Source of the DNA: Shewanella sp. Arc9-LZ
Lineage (GTDB): Bacteria; Pseudomonadota; Gammaproteobacteria; Enterobacterales; Shewanellaceae
Direction of reading: 5' to 3'
Length of the DNA stretch: 64,000 bases
Assembly (NCBI RefSeq): GCF_010092445.1
Contig: NZ_CP048031.1
Span: 4,402,001-4,466,000 of the forward strand
The position numbers and the translations under genes are program-made. The stretch's first letter is position 1. Every line of letters begins with the position of its first letter. The notes below the pieces were generated by a model. The model made no database searches. It saw nothing but the letters and a program-made list of their open reading frames with translations, and was not told the DNA's origin. Positions 9,400 through 18,683 of this stretch are shown piece after piece.

Positions 9400-9792
9400 A
9401 TGAAAAAATCCATTTACGCCGCCATGCTCTCTGGCATTGTTTGCCCTGGCAGTGGCCAGATTTGGTTGGGTAAAAAGCTACTCGGCTGGGGATTTATCAG
9501 TGTCAGTATGGTGTGTATTTTGGTGATAATGGATCAAATTATTAGCCGTGCACAAGTGATTGCGGAGCAAATTTTAGCAGGCAATATCGGCAACGATTTA
9601 ACTTCTATTTATGCTGCGGTATCCAACGTTGCCATCGACAGTAGCTCAACCATGCCGATACTCACTTGGATATTTTTAGCCAACTGGGGATTAAGTATCA
9701 TCAGTGCATTTTGGTTTGGTGCTCAGCAAGATAAGCAACTCCAGCGGCAAGCCGATTCCGAGACAGGCGCAAAAACAAAAACAGCCAAGTAA
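9400..9792 (+). CDS. Small inner-membrane protein of unknown function
   Basis: This 130-aa protein has three predicted membrane segments: residues 5-45 (AAMLSGIVCPGSGQIWLGKKLLGWGFISVSMVCILVIM, as a hairpin) and about 86-107 (MPILTWIFLANWGLSIISAFWFG). The opening CPGSGQIWLGKKLLGW resembles the P-G-x-G-Q-x-x-x-G-x-x-x-x-G motif of TM2-like small membrane proteins. The tail is charged and Lys/Gln-rich. It lies 90 bp after the MATE gene on the same strand and may be co-transcribed. Its function is unknown. Confidence 0.75.
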   Translation: MKKSIYAAMLSGIVCPGSGQIWLGKKLLGWGFISVSMVCILVIMDQIISRAQVIAEQILAGNIGNDLTSIYAAVSNVAIDSSSTMPILTWIFLANWGLSIISAFWFGAQQDKQLQRQADSETGAKTKTAK

Positions 9793-9962
9793 TGCATCTG
9801 CACTAGTCGGCTGTTTACGTTATATTTGATCAAGTGCTAAGCGCGGCGCTTAACAAAACACGCTCTACACATCACGGCAAATCACAGATCAAACTTGGTC
9901 TTGTTAAATAAGCTGGTATTACCATAATGTGTATTAAGATGGTGTGTCATAAGTGGTGCGTA

Positions 9963-10613
9963 TTAAGACGGCTTGTCGTCATCTTTGGGCTTAATAGGCT
10001 CTACATCTATAATATCGTCACGATTGTCGTCATGGCGCTTATCTTTAATGTCATCATCACGATCATTGTTAATGTCATCATCAAGATCAACTACTTCAAT
10101 TTGATGGCTACGTGGACGATCATTTTTATGTTCAAAATCACCGTCGAAAGTGTTGCCCTGTTGATCAAATGGCTTTTGCCCTGCAAATGGACCGGACTGT
10201 CCAAAAGGACTTTGTCCGCCACCAAAGCCAGGGGGAATACCACCATTAGCCACAACACGAAGTTGCATACGTTTGTATAAAAACGCCGCGATAGGAGCGC
10301 GGGTAAATGGGGTTAATAAAATTAAGCCAATAAAGTCGGTGACAAAACCAGGAATAAGCAATAACACCCCAGCGGCAGCCAACATCATACCTTCAACAAT
10401 TTCTTGCCCCGGAGCTTCACCTCGGGCTAATTTTTGTTGCACACTCATTAAAGTACTAAGGCCTTGGCTGCGTACCAATGACACTCCAACAACCGCGGTA
10501 AATAACACTAACGCGACCGTGGTCCATGAACCAATTGAGCTGGCAACTTCAATGAGTACATTGAGTTCAATAACCGGTATTAAAACAAATATTAACAATA
10601 AAATAAAAAACAT
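9963..10613 (-). CDS. fxsA: FxsA-family membrane protein
   Basis: The N-terminal 130 residues match FxsA (suppressor of F exclusion of phage T7 in E. coli). They include LLLIFVLIPVIELNVLIEVASSIGSWTTVALVLFTAVVGVSLVRSQG, then AAAGVLLLIPGFVTDFIGLILLTPFTR, giving three or four membrane segments. This copy is long (216 aa, against about 158 in E. coli). The extra tail is rich in G/F/Q and then in D/K/R (DLDDDINNDRDDDIKDKRHDD) and should be disordered and cytosolic. The gene stands alone, convergent with the 130-aa membrane protein. Confidence 0.9.
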   Translation of the reverse strand: MFFILLLIFVLIPVIELNVLIEVASSIGSWTTVALVLFTAVVGVSLVRSQGLSTLMSVQQKLARGEAPGQEIVEGMMLAAAGVLLLIPGFVTDFIGLILLTPFTRAPIAAFLYKRMQLRVVANGGIPPGFGGGQSPFGQSGPFAGQKPFDQQGNTFDGDFEHKNDRPRSHQIEVVDLDDDINNDRDDDIKDKRHDDNRDDIIDVEPIKPKDDDKPS

Positions 10614-10841
10614 ATTGGCCTCTAAGGATCGCTTTTTGATAGAGTGACGACTTATAAGATAACAGAGTGGCGACCTGTAAAAAAACTGTTGCCGATGAAA
10701 CTTAAATGGGGGTGAACGGGTCTCTTTTCAAGACGCGTCACGAATATCACCTCAGTTTAATGAAAATGCGTTTAAAAAAGCGTACTGTGATGACCTTGTG
10801 CATGATAACAGCATTAGCTTAAGTAAACTTTAAGACAACTT

Positions 10842-11168
10842 ATGTATAAACCTGAACTGCTATTGATATTAACCACTTGCCCAGATGCTGACATTGCAGC
10901 CAGTATTGCGACTGCATTAGTAGAGGCAAAGTTAGCGGCATGTGTACAAATAGGCCAAGCCGTTGAGTCAATTTATTATTGGGACAATAACATTTGTCAG
11001 TCACACGAAGTGCCAATACAGATAAAATGCATGGCAATTGATTACCATGCAATTGAACAGCTCGTGATCACAATGCATCCTTATGAAGTACCAGAATTCA
11101 TTGCCACTCCAATTACCGGTGGTTTTGGCCCTTATTTACAATGGATAAAAGACAACTCACCATCATGA
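10842..11168 (+). CDS. cutA: Divalent-cation tolerance protein CutA
   Basis: This 108-aa protein carries the CutA1 fold: LLLILTTCPDADIAASIATALVEAKLAACVQIG, then the YYWDNNICQSHEVPIQIKC strand and a TGGFGPYLQWIKDN end. CutA forms stable trimers and has been linked to copper tolerance; its biochemical role remains uncertain. The stop codon overlaps the dsbD start (ATGA), so the two are translationally coupled, as in the cutA-dsbD arrangement of enterobacteria. Confidence 0.95.
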   Translation: MYKPELLLILTTCPDADIAASIATALVEAKLAACVQIGQAVESIYYWDNNICQSHEVPIQIKCMAIDYHAIEQLVITMHPYEVPEFIATPITGGFGPYLQWIKDNSPS

Positions 11169-13027
11169 AAAAACTCGTCGCCATATGCCTGACATCATTG
11201 TTAATGATGTCATCAATGATACTCGCGCCAGCAGCACACAGCGCTAATGTGTTGAGTAATAAATTTAGCTTTTTAAGCAGCGAACCTGAGTTAATGAAGG
11301 TTAACGATGCTTTTGTGTTTGATTACCAACAACAAGGTAATCAGCTCAAAATCAATTTTGTGATTGCAGAGGGCTATTATTTATATCGCGATAAGCTGCA
11401 GTTTTCGGTCGACGGTGCGGTGATTGGTGATATTGAATTACCTCATGGTAAAAACCATCATGACGAATACTTTGGCGACCAAGAGGTGTTTTACTCGTTT
11501 GTTGAAATCCCTATCGCGTTTAAAGAAGCCCAAGCCGATGCGGTATTTCATGTCACCTTTATGGGTTGTGCAGAAGGTACCTTGTGTTATCCGCCAACCA
11601 AGCACGATGTAACGTTAGCAGCGATTGAAGCAAATGACGGCACGTTAAGCAGTAAAAAAGTGATTGGCGCACCTGATGATGCGCAAGCATCAACAACGGC
11701 AACCGATGCACCAGCGGCACCGATTACTCAGCAAGACACGTTAAACCAAATGCTCCAAAACGATAGCCTATTATGGACTTTAGTTATTTTCTTTGGTTTA
11801 GGTATTGGCTTAGCATTAACACCGTGTGTGTTTCCGATGTACCCTATTTTGTCGGGCATTATTGTTGGTCAAGGCAAGAAGCTCTCTACCGCTAAAGCCT
11901 TCACCCTATCAATGGCCTACGTGCAAGGCATGGCCATTACCTATTCATTATTAGGATTAGTGGTTGCCTCTGCCGGACTTAAGTTTCAAGCGGCATTACA
12001 ACACCCTGCTATTTTGATTTTCTTGGCGGTGATGTTTGTGCTGCTGAGCTTATCGATGTTTGGCATGTACGATTTAAAGCTGCCATCGAAGTGGCAAGAA
12101 AAAATGAACTCGATGTCGAACAACCAAAAAGGTGGCAACCTTATTGGTGTGTTTATGATGGGGGTGATTTCAGGTTTAGTCGCTTCGCCTTGTACCACGG
12201 CGCCGTTATCTGGCGTGCTGATTTACGTGGCGCAGTCTGGTGATTTACTGCAAGGCTTTTTAGCGCTGTATGTACTCAGCATGGGTATGGGTTTACCGTT
12301 ATTAGTGATTGGGACTTCGGGTGGCAAAATTTTACCGCGCGCAGGAGCGTGGATGGACATTATTAAAACCATCTTTGGCTTCTTACTGATTTCAGTTTCT
12401 ATTGTAATGATTGGTCGTATTTGGCCTGGTTTAGTGTCCGATTTACTTTGGTCAGTATGGGCAATAAGCTTAATCGCTTACTTAATGCATCAAAACAGGT
12501 TGTCAGAATTTAACTGGAAACAAAGCACTCGTGGGGTGTTGTTATTACTGGCTTTAATGGCAAGTTTCTCATATGGTTTCCAAGCATTAATGAGCAGCTT
12601 TGGTCATCAATCCTCAAATATGACCCAAACCAGTATTGATGGCAAAACCAACACCGAAGCCAATCACTTTATCCGTATTAAGTCGCTGGAAGACTTAGAA
12701 GTTGAATTGGATAAAGCCAGTATTAGCGGTAAAACGGTGATGTTAGATTTATACGCCGACTGGTGTGTGGCGTGTAAAGAATTTGAAGCCATTACCTTTA
12801 AAAATGCCGACGTGGAAACGCGTATGAACCAAATGGTGTTATTGCAAGCTGACGTGACTGCCAGCGATGACATTGATATCACCCTTTTAGAACATTATGG
12901 CGTGTTAGGTTTACCGACATTGTTAATGTTTAATAGCGACGGTGAGCAGCGTGAAGACTTGCGGGTTACCGGCTTTATGGGACCAAAAGACTTTGCTGCT
13001 CATTTAGATATACTGTTAGCAAAGTAA
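11165..13027 (+). CDS. dsbD: Thiol:disulfide interchange protein DsbD
   Basis: DsbD carries electrons from cytosolic thioredoxin across the inner membrane to DsbC, DsbG and CcmG. The 620-aa protein has a signal peptide (residues 1-30, ending AAHSA) and an N-terminal periplasmic immunoglobulin-like domain with the active GCAEGTLCYPP cysteines. An eight-helix core follows with the two cysteines in LTPCVFPMYPI and SPCTTAPLSG. The C-terminal thioredoxin domain has ADWCVACKEFE. I chose the ATG at 11165, which overlaps the cutA stop and starts a proper signal peptide (MKKLVAICLTSLLMM); a longer frame lacks one. It supports cytochrome c maturation, needed for the multiheme cytochromes in this window. 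A strong terminator follows. Confidence 0.97.
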   Translation: MKKLVAICLTSLLMMSSMILAPAAHSANVLSNKFSFLSSEPELMKVNDAFVFDYQQQGNQLKINFVIAEGYYLYRDKLQFSVDGAVIGDIELPHGKNHHDEYFGDQEVFYSFVEIPIAFKEAQADAVFHVTFMGCAEGTLCYPPTKHDVTLAAIEANDGTLSSKKVIGAPDDAQASTTATDAPAAPITQQDTLNQMLQNDSLLWTLVIFFGLGIGLALTPCVFPMYPILSGIIVGQGKKLSTAKAFTLSMAYVQGMAITYSLLGLVVASAGLKFQAALQHPAILIFLAVMFVLLSLSMFGMYDLKLPSKWQEKMNSMSNNQKGGNLIGVFMMGVISGLVASPCTTAPLSGVLIYVAQSGDLLQGFLALYVLSMGMGLPLLVIGTSGGKILPRAGAWMDIIKTIFGFLLISVSIVMIGRIWPGLVSDLLWSVWAISLIAYLMHQNRLSEFNWKQSTRGVLLLLALMASFSYGFQALMSSFGHQSSNMTQTSIDGKTNTEANHFIRIKSLEDLEVELDKASISGKTVMLDLYADWCVACKEFEAITFKNADVETRMNQMVLLQADVTASDDIDITLLEHYGVLGLPTLLMFNSDGEQREDLRVTGFMGPKDFAAHLDILLAK

Positions 13028-13183
13028 GTTAACAGACCGACTTAACAGACTAAGCACATTAACTTACTGGGCTGAGTGAATGTGCAAAGTGAGAGCATTC
13101 ATCAAATCAACTTAATTAATGATCGCATGTTGTGCTGTGTACCGTAAAAGCAGTTGGTAGAATCATTTAGCAATACACTATAT

Positions 13184-13220
13184 AAAACAGCATCTTTAGC
13201 TACTAAAGATGCTGTTTTTT
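13184..13220 (+). terminator. Rho-independent terminator after dsbD
   Basis: A 15-bp perfect stem (arms 13184-13198 and 13204-13218, core ACAGCATCTTTA) with a 5-nt loop is followed by a T run. It ends the cutA-dsbD transcript. Confidence 0.88.
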
Positions 13221-13300
13221 GCTTTTAGGCTATTAAAGTCATCGAAAGTTAACTTTTTTCTTATACAATAAGATTTTGTATCCCTCATTCAAGGCGCTTT

Positions 13301-14971
13301 ATGGAACCCGCTATCCTGATTATCACCCTACTTTGCGGAATGCTTGTCAGCCGAGTGGGTTTACCGCCACTGATTGGTTATCTTGCTGCTGGTTTTGTAT
13401 TGTTCACCTTAGGCATTGAAGACACTAGCTTACCTATTTTGCAGCAACTTGCTGACTTAGGTGTCACCTTATTATTGTTTTCTATTGGTCTCAAACTTGA
13501 CCTTAAAAGCCTGTTTAAAGCCGAAGTGTGGGCGGGTTCAAGCTTACATTTAATTGGTTCGATTCTATTTTTTGTGCCAGTACTGAAGTTATTGGGCTTT
13601 TTAGGTATTGAACAGCTCGACGGATACAGCTTCAATCAACTGATGCTAATTTCCTTTGCATTAAGTTTTTCCAGTACCGTATTTGCGGTAAAAGTGCTTG
13701 AAGATAGCGGTGATATGCAGTCGCTTTATGGCCGAGTCGCGATTGGTATCTTGATTATGCAAGACATCTTCGCGGTGATATTTTTAACCATTTCTAAAGG
13801 TAACATCCCGTCGGTTTGGGCATTTGCATTGTTATTACTACCGCTTGCAAGACCGCTTATTTATAAAATATTTGATCGGGTCGGCCACGGCGAAATGTTG
13901 GTATTGTTTGGCCTTGTTATGGCATTAGTGGTGGGGGCATGGTTATTTGAAGCCGTCGGTTTAAAACCCGATTTAGGCGCATTGATTGTGGGTATTTTAC
14001 TCGCTGGGCATGCTAAATCATCTGAATTAGCCAAATCTATTTATTTCTTTAAAGAGTTATTCTTAGTCGCATTTTTCTTAACTATTGGGTTAAATGGATT
14101 GCCGACCTTAGCCGATATTGGTTTAGCGGCGATTTTAGTTGCGCTAATTCCAGTGAAAATTTTGATGTTTGTCTATCTGCTAACTCGCTTTAAGCTGCGG
14201 TCGCGAACCTCGCTGCTCGCCTCGTTTAACTTAGGTAACTACAGTGAGTTTGGTTTAATCGTAGCAGCAGTCGCGGCACACAAAGGTTGGTTACCACCAG
14301 AATGGCTGATCATTATTGCTGTGGCATTAAGTATTAGTTTTTTATTTGCAGCGCCGTTTAATAATAACGTCAGTAATATTTATCAGCGTTTCCAGTCTAA
14401 ATTAACCAAACTCGAACGCCACCCATTACACCCAGAAGACAGACAAATCCGCATTGGTAATCCACGCTTTTTGATCTTGGGGATGGGCCGTATTGGTTCT
14501 GGGGCATATGATGAATTACGCGCCAAATACACCGGCGAAATTTTAGGGATTGAACACAAACAAGAATTGGTTGATTTTCATCGAAATGAAGGCCGTAATG
14601 TTGTGCAAGGTGACGCTAGCGATACTGACTTTTGGGTCAAGCTTGAACGAGCGCCACACTTAGAGTTAGTACTATTGGCAATGCCACATCACGCGGGTAA
14701 TTTGTTTGCAGTGCAACAACTGCAAAAGCTTAATTACGAAGGAAAAATCAGCGCGATTGTGCAATACGCTGAAGATGCCGAGTCATTAAAAGAATCTGGT
14801 GTTAATACTGTGTATAACTTGTATGAAGCTGCAGGTGCTGGTTTTGTAGACCATGTGATTAAAGAGCTACTCGATTCACCACCAGAACTGGTTCCAAGTT
14901 CAGTTGCTGCTAGTAGTGATAAGCCAAATCAATCGGCAATAAATGAAACGACATCTGAGTTGCCATCATAA
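13301..14971 (+). CDS. Monovalent cation:proton antiporter-2 family protein with RCK domain (KefB-like)
   Basis: This 556-aa protein has a CPA2 Na+/H+ exchanger domain of about 12 helices, residues 1-360. It includes LPPLIGYLAAGFVL and, in helix 5-6, QDIFAVIFL, and GLKPDLGALIVGILLAGH with the Asp of CPA2 transporters. It then has a cytosolic TrkA-N/RCK domain from about residue 385 with LILGMGRIGSGAYDELR (Rossmann nucleotide site) and VVQGDASDTDFW. Such proteins exchange K+ or Na+ for H+ under control of bound nucleotide or glutathione. The subgroup is closer to the YbaL/KefB type than to NhaA; the transported ion is unknown. The gene stands alone, with a terminator at 14989-15018. Confidence 0.9.
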   Translation: MEPAILIITLLCGMLVSRVGLPPLIGYLAAGFVLFTLGIEDTSLPILQQLADLGVTLLLFSIGLKLDLKSLFKAEVWAGSSLHLIGSILFFVPVLKLLGFLGIEQLDGYSFNQLMLISFALSFSSTVFAVKVLEDSGDMQSLYGRVAIGILIMQDIFAVIFLTISKGNIPSVWAFALLLLPLARPLIYKIFDRVGHGEMLVLFGLVMALVVGAWLFEAVGLKPDLGALIVGILLAGHAKSSELAKSIYFFKELFLVAFFLTIGLNGLPTLADIGLAAILVALIPVKILMFVYLLTRFKLRSRTSLLASFNLGNYSEFGLIVAAVAAHKGWLPPEWLIIIAVALSISFLFAAPFNNNVSNIYQRFQSKLTKLERHPLHPEDRQIRIGNPRFLILGMGRIGSGAYDELRAKYTGEILGIEHKQELVDFHRNEGRNVVQGDASDTDFWVKLERAPHLELVLLAMPHHAGNLFAVQQLQKLNYEGKISAIVQYAEDAESLKESGVNTVYNLYEAAGAGFVDHVIKELLDSPPELVPSSVAASSDKPNQSAINETTSELPS

Positions 14972-14988
14972 AACTAATCAACAATTGC

Positions 14989-15018
14989 AAACGCCTAGAT
15001 AACTCTCTAGGCGTTTTT
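14989..15018 (+). terminator. Rho-independent terminator after the antiporter gene
   Basis: An 11-bp stem (14989-14999 with 15006-15016, core ACGCCTAGA) with a 6-nt loop and a following T run, 18 bp after the stop codon. Confidence 0.87.
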
Positions 15019-15142
15019 GTTTACTACCGCATATTTTCAATTTTGCTTCAGATAAAAAATCTCAGTTACAGACACGGTTAAGTCATGCTATAACTCAAGT
15101 AACAAGTCTTTCCATGTCACCCTTTGTTGGATTTTTTGAAGT

Positions 15143-16285
15143 ATGTCAAACCCTGCTCAACGCGCGACTAAATTATTTGTTCGTACATTTGGCACCAAGC
15201 CAGATGATTTATACCAGGCGCCCGGGCGAGTTAACATTATGGGCGAGCATACTGACTATAACGAAGGCCTCGCATTACCCGCCGCAATTAATTTTCATAC
15301 TGTTATTGCTGTTAAGCATCGCGATGATAATTTATTTCGCGCTGTGACAACGGCGTTTCCTGGGGAAATTAAGCAATGGCACTTTGGTGAAGAAGGCCCC
15401 GTTGCTGCAGGCGATGATTGGAGCCACTATCTAAAAGGCGTTACCGCCGCCATGAACCAATCGGGGTTACGAGCCAAAGGCTTAGACTTAGCCATTGTGG
15501 GTGACGTGCCGCTGGGAGCAGGTTTATCATCGTCGGCAGCGCTTGAAATCGCTTTTGGTACTGCAATCAGTTATGCCAGCCAGCTAAACTTATCACCTAT
15601 CGCTATTGCCCAATTGGCTCAGCGTGGCGAAAGCCAATTTATGCTGTTAGATTGCGGCATGATGGACCAAATCATTAGCGCGATGGCAGAGCCTGATCAC
15701 GCCTTATTGATTGATTGCTTAGAATTAGAAAGCGAATCAGTGCTATTACCTGAAGAACTCAGCTTAATCGTAATCGACTTAAAACAAGACCGTCATGGTT
15801 TTACCCAACAATTTGAACAACGCAAGCAAGAGTGTAATCAGATAACCAAGTTACTTGGTCTCGATTCTCTGCGTGATTTATCATTAAGCTTACTCACAGC
15901 AGATAAAGACTTACTCAGCGATGTCCAATTTCGCCGAGCGCGCCATATCATCACCGAAAATCAACGTACGAGTAATGCCGCCAGAGCTTTGCAACAAAAC
16001 AATATTGCTCGTTTTAGTCAGTTAATGGCACAGTCTCAAGCATCTATGCGCGATGACTTTGACATTATCACTGCCGACATTGACACCTTAGTGAGCATGA
16101 TTGCCACTTTAATCGGTGAGAAAGGCGGCGTGCGTATGAGCGATGGCTGCGTATTGGCGCTGGTTAATCATGACCTCACCGATGAGGTGATTAACCTGGT
16201 TGAAAACCAATATTTTAAGCAAACTGGCATCGAAGCAACAATATACTTATGTTCAGCAAGTGGCGGTGCAGGACGCATCGGTTAA
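15143..16285 (+). CDS. galK: Galactokinase with an altered third GHMP motif
   Basis: Galactokinase phosphorylates alpha-D-galactose at C1 in the Leloir pathway. The 380-aa protein has motif 1 (APGRVNIMGEHTDYNEG, residues 26-42, with the galactose-binding Glu and Asp). It also has the ATP-binding motif 2 (VPLGAGLSSSAAL, 122-134) and the catalytic Asp in CGMMDQ (residue 175). The third motif is unusual: the family has RMTGGGFGGC, while this protein reads RMSDGC (331-336), four residues shorter and without the glycine loop. The frame is intact on both sides, so this is an in-frame deletion rather than a sequencing frameshift. Whether the enzyme is still active cannot be told. galM follows after 25 bp. 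Confidence 0.93.
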   Translation: MSNPAQRATKLFVRTFGTKPDDLYQAPGRVNIMGEHTDYNEGLALPAAINFHTVIAVKHRDDNLFRAVTTAFPGEIKQWHFGEEGPVAAGDDWSHYLKGVTAAMNQSGLRAKGLDLAIVGDVPLGAGLSSSAALEIAFGTAISYASQLNLSPIAIAQLAQRGESQFMLLDCGMMDQIISAMAEPDHALLIDCLELESESVLLPEELSLIVIDLKQDRHGFTQQFEQRKQECNQITKLLGLDSLRDLSLSLLTADKDLLSDVQFRRARHIITENQRTSNAARALQQNNIARFSQLMAQSQASMRDDFDIITADIDTLVSMIATLIGEKGGVRMSDGCVLALVNHDLTDEVINLVENQYFKQTGIEATIYLCSASGGAGRIG

Positions 16286-16310
16286 CAATTTACAGATTAG
16301 AGAGGCATAA

Positions 16311-17345
16311 ATGGTACGTTTTAGTGTGCTGGAACCTTGGCAAGATCCCCGTGGTGGTGAGATTGAACGGGTTAGAATTGATAATGGCATCATCGCACTT
16401 GAAGTATTAAGTTTAGGCGGCATCATTCGATCATTATGGACTCCAGATCGTAACGGTGAACGCAAAAATATCGTCTTAGGCTGCGACAGTGCCGAAGACT
16501 ATCTTGCTCAACAAGCCTATTTAGGCGCGATAGCAGGACGTTATAGCAATCGAATTGCCAATGGTAAAACCCAATATGATGGCCATCAATATCAACTTAG
16601 CGTAAATCAAGCGAGCAATTGTTTGCACGGTGGTGTTGAGGGCTTTAATCGCAAATTGTGGCAACTCGGTACCTTAAGTGATGGGGTTCGCTTAACCTTA
16701 ACAAGCCCTGACGGCGACATGGGATTTCCGGGCAATTGTACTGTGCAACTCGATTACCGTTTAGTGGGTAATAACTTGTACATTGAAATGCTGGCCAGCA
16801 CAGATAAAGCCTGTCCCATTAGTTTAACCCAACACAGCTACTTTAATTTAGACGGTAATCGCAGCGACACTAATACACAGCATACCTTACAAGTGGATGC
16901 TAAAAAGTACCTCACAATGAATGATGTTGGCGTACCTACCGCAATGCAACCTACCGCAGGTAGCGATTTAGACATGGCAAAAGCCACGCCGATGTCGGTA
17001 CAAACCGAGCGCCCAGCATTAGCTGCAACCAAGGGTTTTGACCATTGCTATGTGTTAGATAATCCCGGTGCAGATTTACAACGATTTGGTTGTTTAGCCA
17101 GCCCGAATAGCGGCCGTAATATGACGGTTTATACTAACCAGCCTGGGGTGCAGGTTTACGGCGCAAACTTTTTGCAGGGCACTGTAGGCAAAAAGCAGCG
17201 AGTATTAAGCGATCATCAAGCTGTGTGTATTGAACCGCAAATGCTACCCGACTCGCCGAATCAACCTGACTTGCCCGGCGATGTGTGGGTAACACCTGGC
17301 AAGGTTTATCACCACATCACTCGATATCAGTTTGATGCAGAATAA
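16311..17345 (+). CDS. galM: Aldose 1-epimerase (galactose mutarotase)
   Basis: GalM interconverts beta- and alpha-D-galactose and so supplies the anomer used by galactokinase. The 344-aa protein shows the family motifs: [14 protein letters not shown] with the substrate-binding Arg, [15 protein letters not shown] (His), [12 protein letters not shown] (catalytic His), GFDHCYVLD and, near the end, [15 protein letters not shown] with the catalytic Glu. There is no signal peptide, so it is cytosolic. It lies 25 bp after galK. Its last codons overlap the start of the next gene, so the three genes probably form one operon. No galT, galE or transporter is nearby. Confidence 0.95.
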   Translation: MVRFSVLEPWQDPRGGEIERVRIDNGIIALEVLSLGGIIRSLWTPDRNGERKNIVLGCDSAEDYLAQQAYLGAIAGRYSNRIANGKTQYDGHQYQLSVNQASNCLHGGVEGFNRKLWQLGTLSDGVRLTLTSPDGDMGFPGNCTVQLDYRLVGNNLYIEMLASTDKACPISLTQHSYFNLDGNRSDTNTQHTLQVDAKKYLTMNDVGVPTAMQPTAGSDLDMAKATPMSVQTERPALAATKGFDHCYVLDNPGADLQRFGCLASPNSGRNMTVYTNQPGVQVYGANFLQGTVGKKQRVLSDHQAVCIEPQMLPDSPNQPDLPGDVWVTPGKVYHHITRYQFDAE

Positions 17346-17748
17346 TCAGCCAGTAAAATCCAATTTTAATGCCGAAGATATTGGTCAAATTGCTGTTGGG
17401 GCTTTTGCCCTGTCAGTGCCGATTGCATTTTCTGAAGAAGCATGGAGATTGTCGGCCAGTTTGCCTGCATTAAATTTGGTATTGGTGGTGGTATTGTCGC
17501 TGGCATTTATTACTCTGTTTGCTTATCAGAGTGTGTTTCAGGCAAATATTGTTAAGCGTAGACGAGCATTTTTGTTGCGGGTAATTGCAGCGTATATATT
17601 AACGTTATTGGTGGTCAGCATTGTGCTATTGGCATTAGATAAATTGCCATTAATCACCGACCCAATTTTAGCGTTAAAACGGATTATTTTAATCGCGATG
17701 CCCGCGTCCATGGGTGCGATTATTGTCGACAGTTTCGACAAAGAATAA
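17335..17748 (+). CDS. DUF2391 family integral membrane protein
   Basis: This 137-aa protein has four hydrophobic segments ([80 protein letters not shown]). It matches the DUF2391 pattern of small inner-membrane proteins with an AFS(E)EAW motif. I chose the ATG at 17335; a TTG one codon earlier is also in frame. The start lies inside the 3' end of galM (11-bp overlap), so translation is probably coupled. Its role is unknown and a link to galactose use is only positional. A long palindrome directly after the stop codon probably ends the transcript. Confidence 0.8.
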   Translation: MQNNQPVKSNFNAEDIGQIAVGAFALSVPIAFSEEAWRLSASLPALNLVLVVVLSLAFITLFAYQSVFQANIVKRRRAFLLRVIAAYILTLLVVSIVLLALDKLPLITDPILALKRIILIAMPASMGAIIVDSFDKE

Positions 17749-17784
17749 ACCATATAAGGAATAATAAATTATTCCTTATATGGT
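17749..17784. terminator. 36-bp perfect palindrome after the galKM operon
   Basis: Two perfectly complementary 17-bp arms (17749-17765 and 17768-17784, containing CCATATAAGGAATAAT) are separated by two bases and start at the first base after the stop codon at 17748. There is no long T run, but the arm is AT-rich. It lies between convergent genes and could act as a bidirectional terminator or an mRNA 3'-end stabiliser. Confidence 0.6.
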
Positions 17785-17867
17785 CAGTAATCTATAGCAG
17801 ATATAAGCAGGATAATAACATAGACCACGCAATACACTGAGCCAGAGACTCAATGTTATCTGCAGGT

Positions 17868-18305
17868 TTAATCGTCTACACTATCACCCATGTCATCAAA
17901 GCTATCATTGTCATCATCTGAATCATCAAATTCTGGAATGTCATCATCGGCGTTAATCGGTTCATCTGGCTCTGGAGCCGGTTTAGCCTTACGCGGTGGC
18001 GCTGTATCGGGTACTTTTGATAAATCAATTCGTAACTGATGCTTTGCCATAAACTCACTACGTGCCACCTTCCAAGCATCGCCAAACTCAGCCATAGCGG
18101 CTTTTGTTTGTTGCTCGTCTAAGTCGTGTAAGTTAACTTTAACGATGTCTTCTACGTACTCCACAATCGTATTACGGATAGTGTTGTACATGAAAATGCG
18201 CCCTGGTGACGCTTCTGGCAATTGATTATCATGAACGACGATAGTGTTACCTTTCGATGTTCTTAATTCACCAAACCAAAGTTGTTTTTTTGCAGTGTTA
18301 TACAT
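17868..18305 (-). CDS. Conserved hypothetical protein with acidic tail
   Basis: I do not recognise this 145-aa protein. Residues 1-95 form a globular-looking part (QLWFGELRTSKGNTIVVHDNQLPEASPGRIFMYNTIRNTIVEYVEDIV, then a helical DEQQTKAAMAEFGDAWKVARSEFMAKHQL). The last 45 residues are Pro-rich and then strongly acidic (DDDIPEFDDSDDDNDSFDDMGDSVDD) and should be disordered. There is no signal peptide or membrane segment. The gene stands alone between the galKM operon and a 378-bp stretch. It is probably a Shewanella-type lineage protein; its function is unknown. Confidence 0.7.
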   Translation of the reverse strand: MYNTAKKQLWFGELRTSKGNTIVVHDNQLPEASPGRIFMYNTIRNTIVEYVEDIVKVNLHDLDEQQTKAAMAEFGDAWKVARSEFMAKHQLRIDLSKVPDTAPPRKAKPAPEPDEPINADDDIPEFDDSDDDNDSFDDMGDSVDD

Positions 18306-18683
18306 ATATGCTAACGCCCTTAATCAACACATATTCTAAAAATGATGCAGGATTATTGAAGATAACATCTTCATCCTACGCCACGATTATCTGTTCTGTA
18401 TTTGTGTGGGTATTTAAACAGAATATTTCTGAGAATCAATGCCTAAAACGATGAAATTTTCGAGTAATCGCATAAAAATGTTGGTTGTCGTCAATTTTTA
18501 ACACTTTATCGTCATTTTTCTCACAAAATAAACGCCTCACAAAAGTGATTAACCCGTTTCAGGCCAATCACTTTGTGATCACGACTTTAGCTTAAAAACA
18601 TCAAGCTTCAAGTTTTTTATCAAAATATATCGCTGATTAAAACCACAATATTAATATGTGTATTGATAAGAGTATTCATTTAC
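18306..18683. other. Intergenic stretch with a weak inverted repeat
   Basis: No gene could be supported in these 378 bases. They must hold the promoter of the minus-strand acidic protein (start 18305). They also contain a 9-bp inverted repeat, AAGTGATT-type arms at 18542-18550 and 18566-18574, that could end the transcript of the minus-strand oxidoreductase or bind a regulator. The composition is AT-rich. Confidence 0.4.

Noticed and set aside
9927..10280. Plus-strand 117-codon frame opposite fxsA
   Set aside because: It is antisense to the Asp-rich FxsA tail, which gives an artificial Ile/Val-rich translation.
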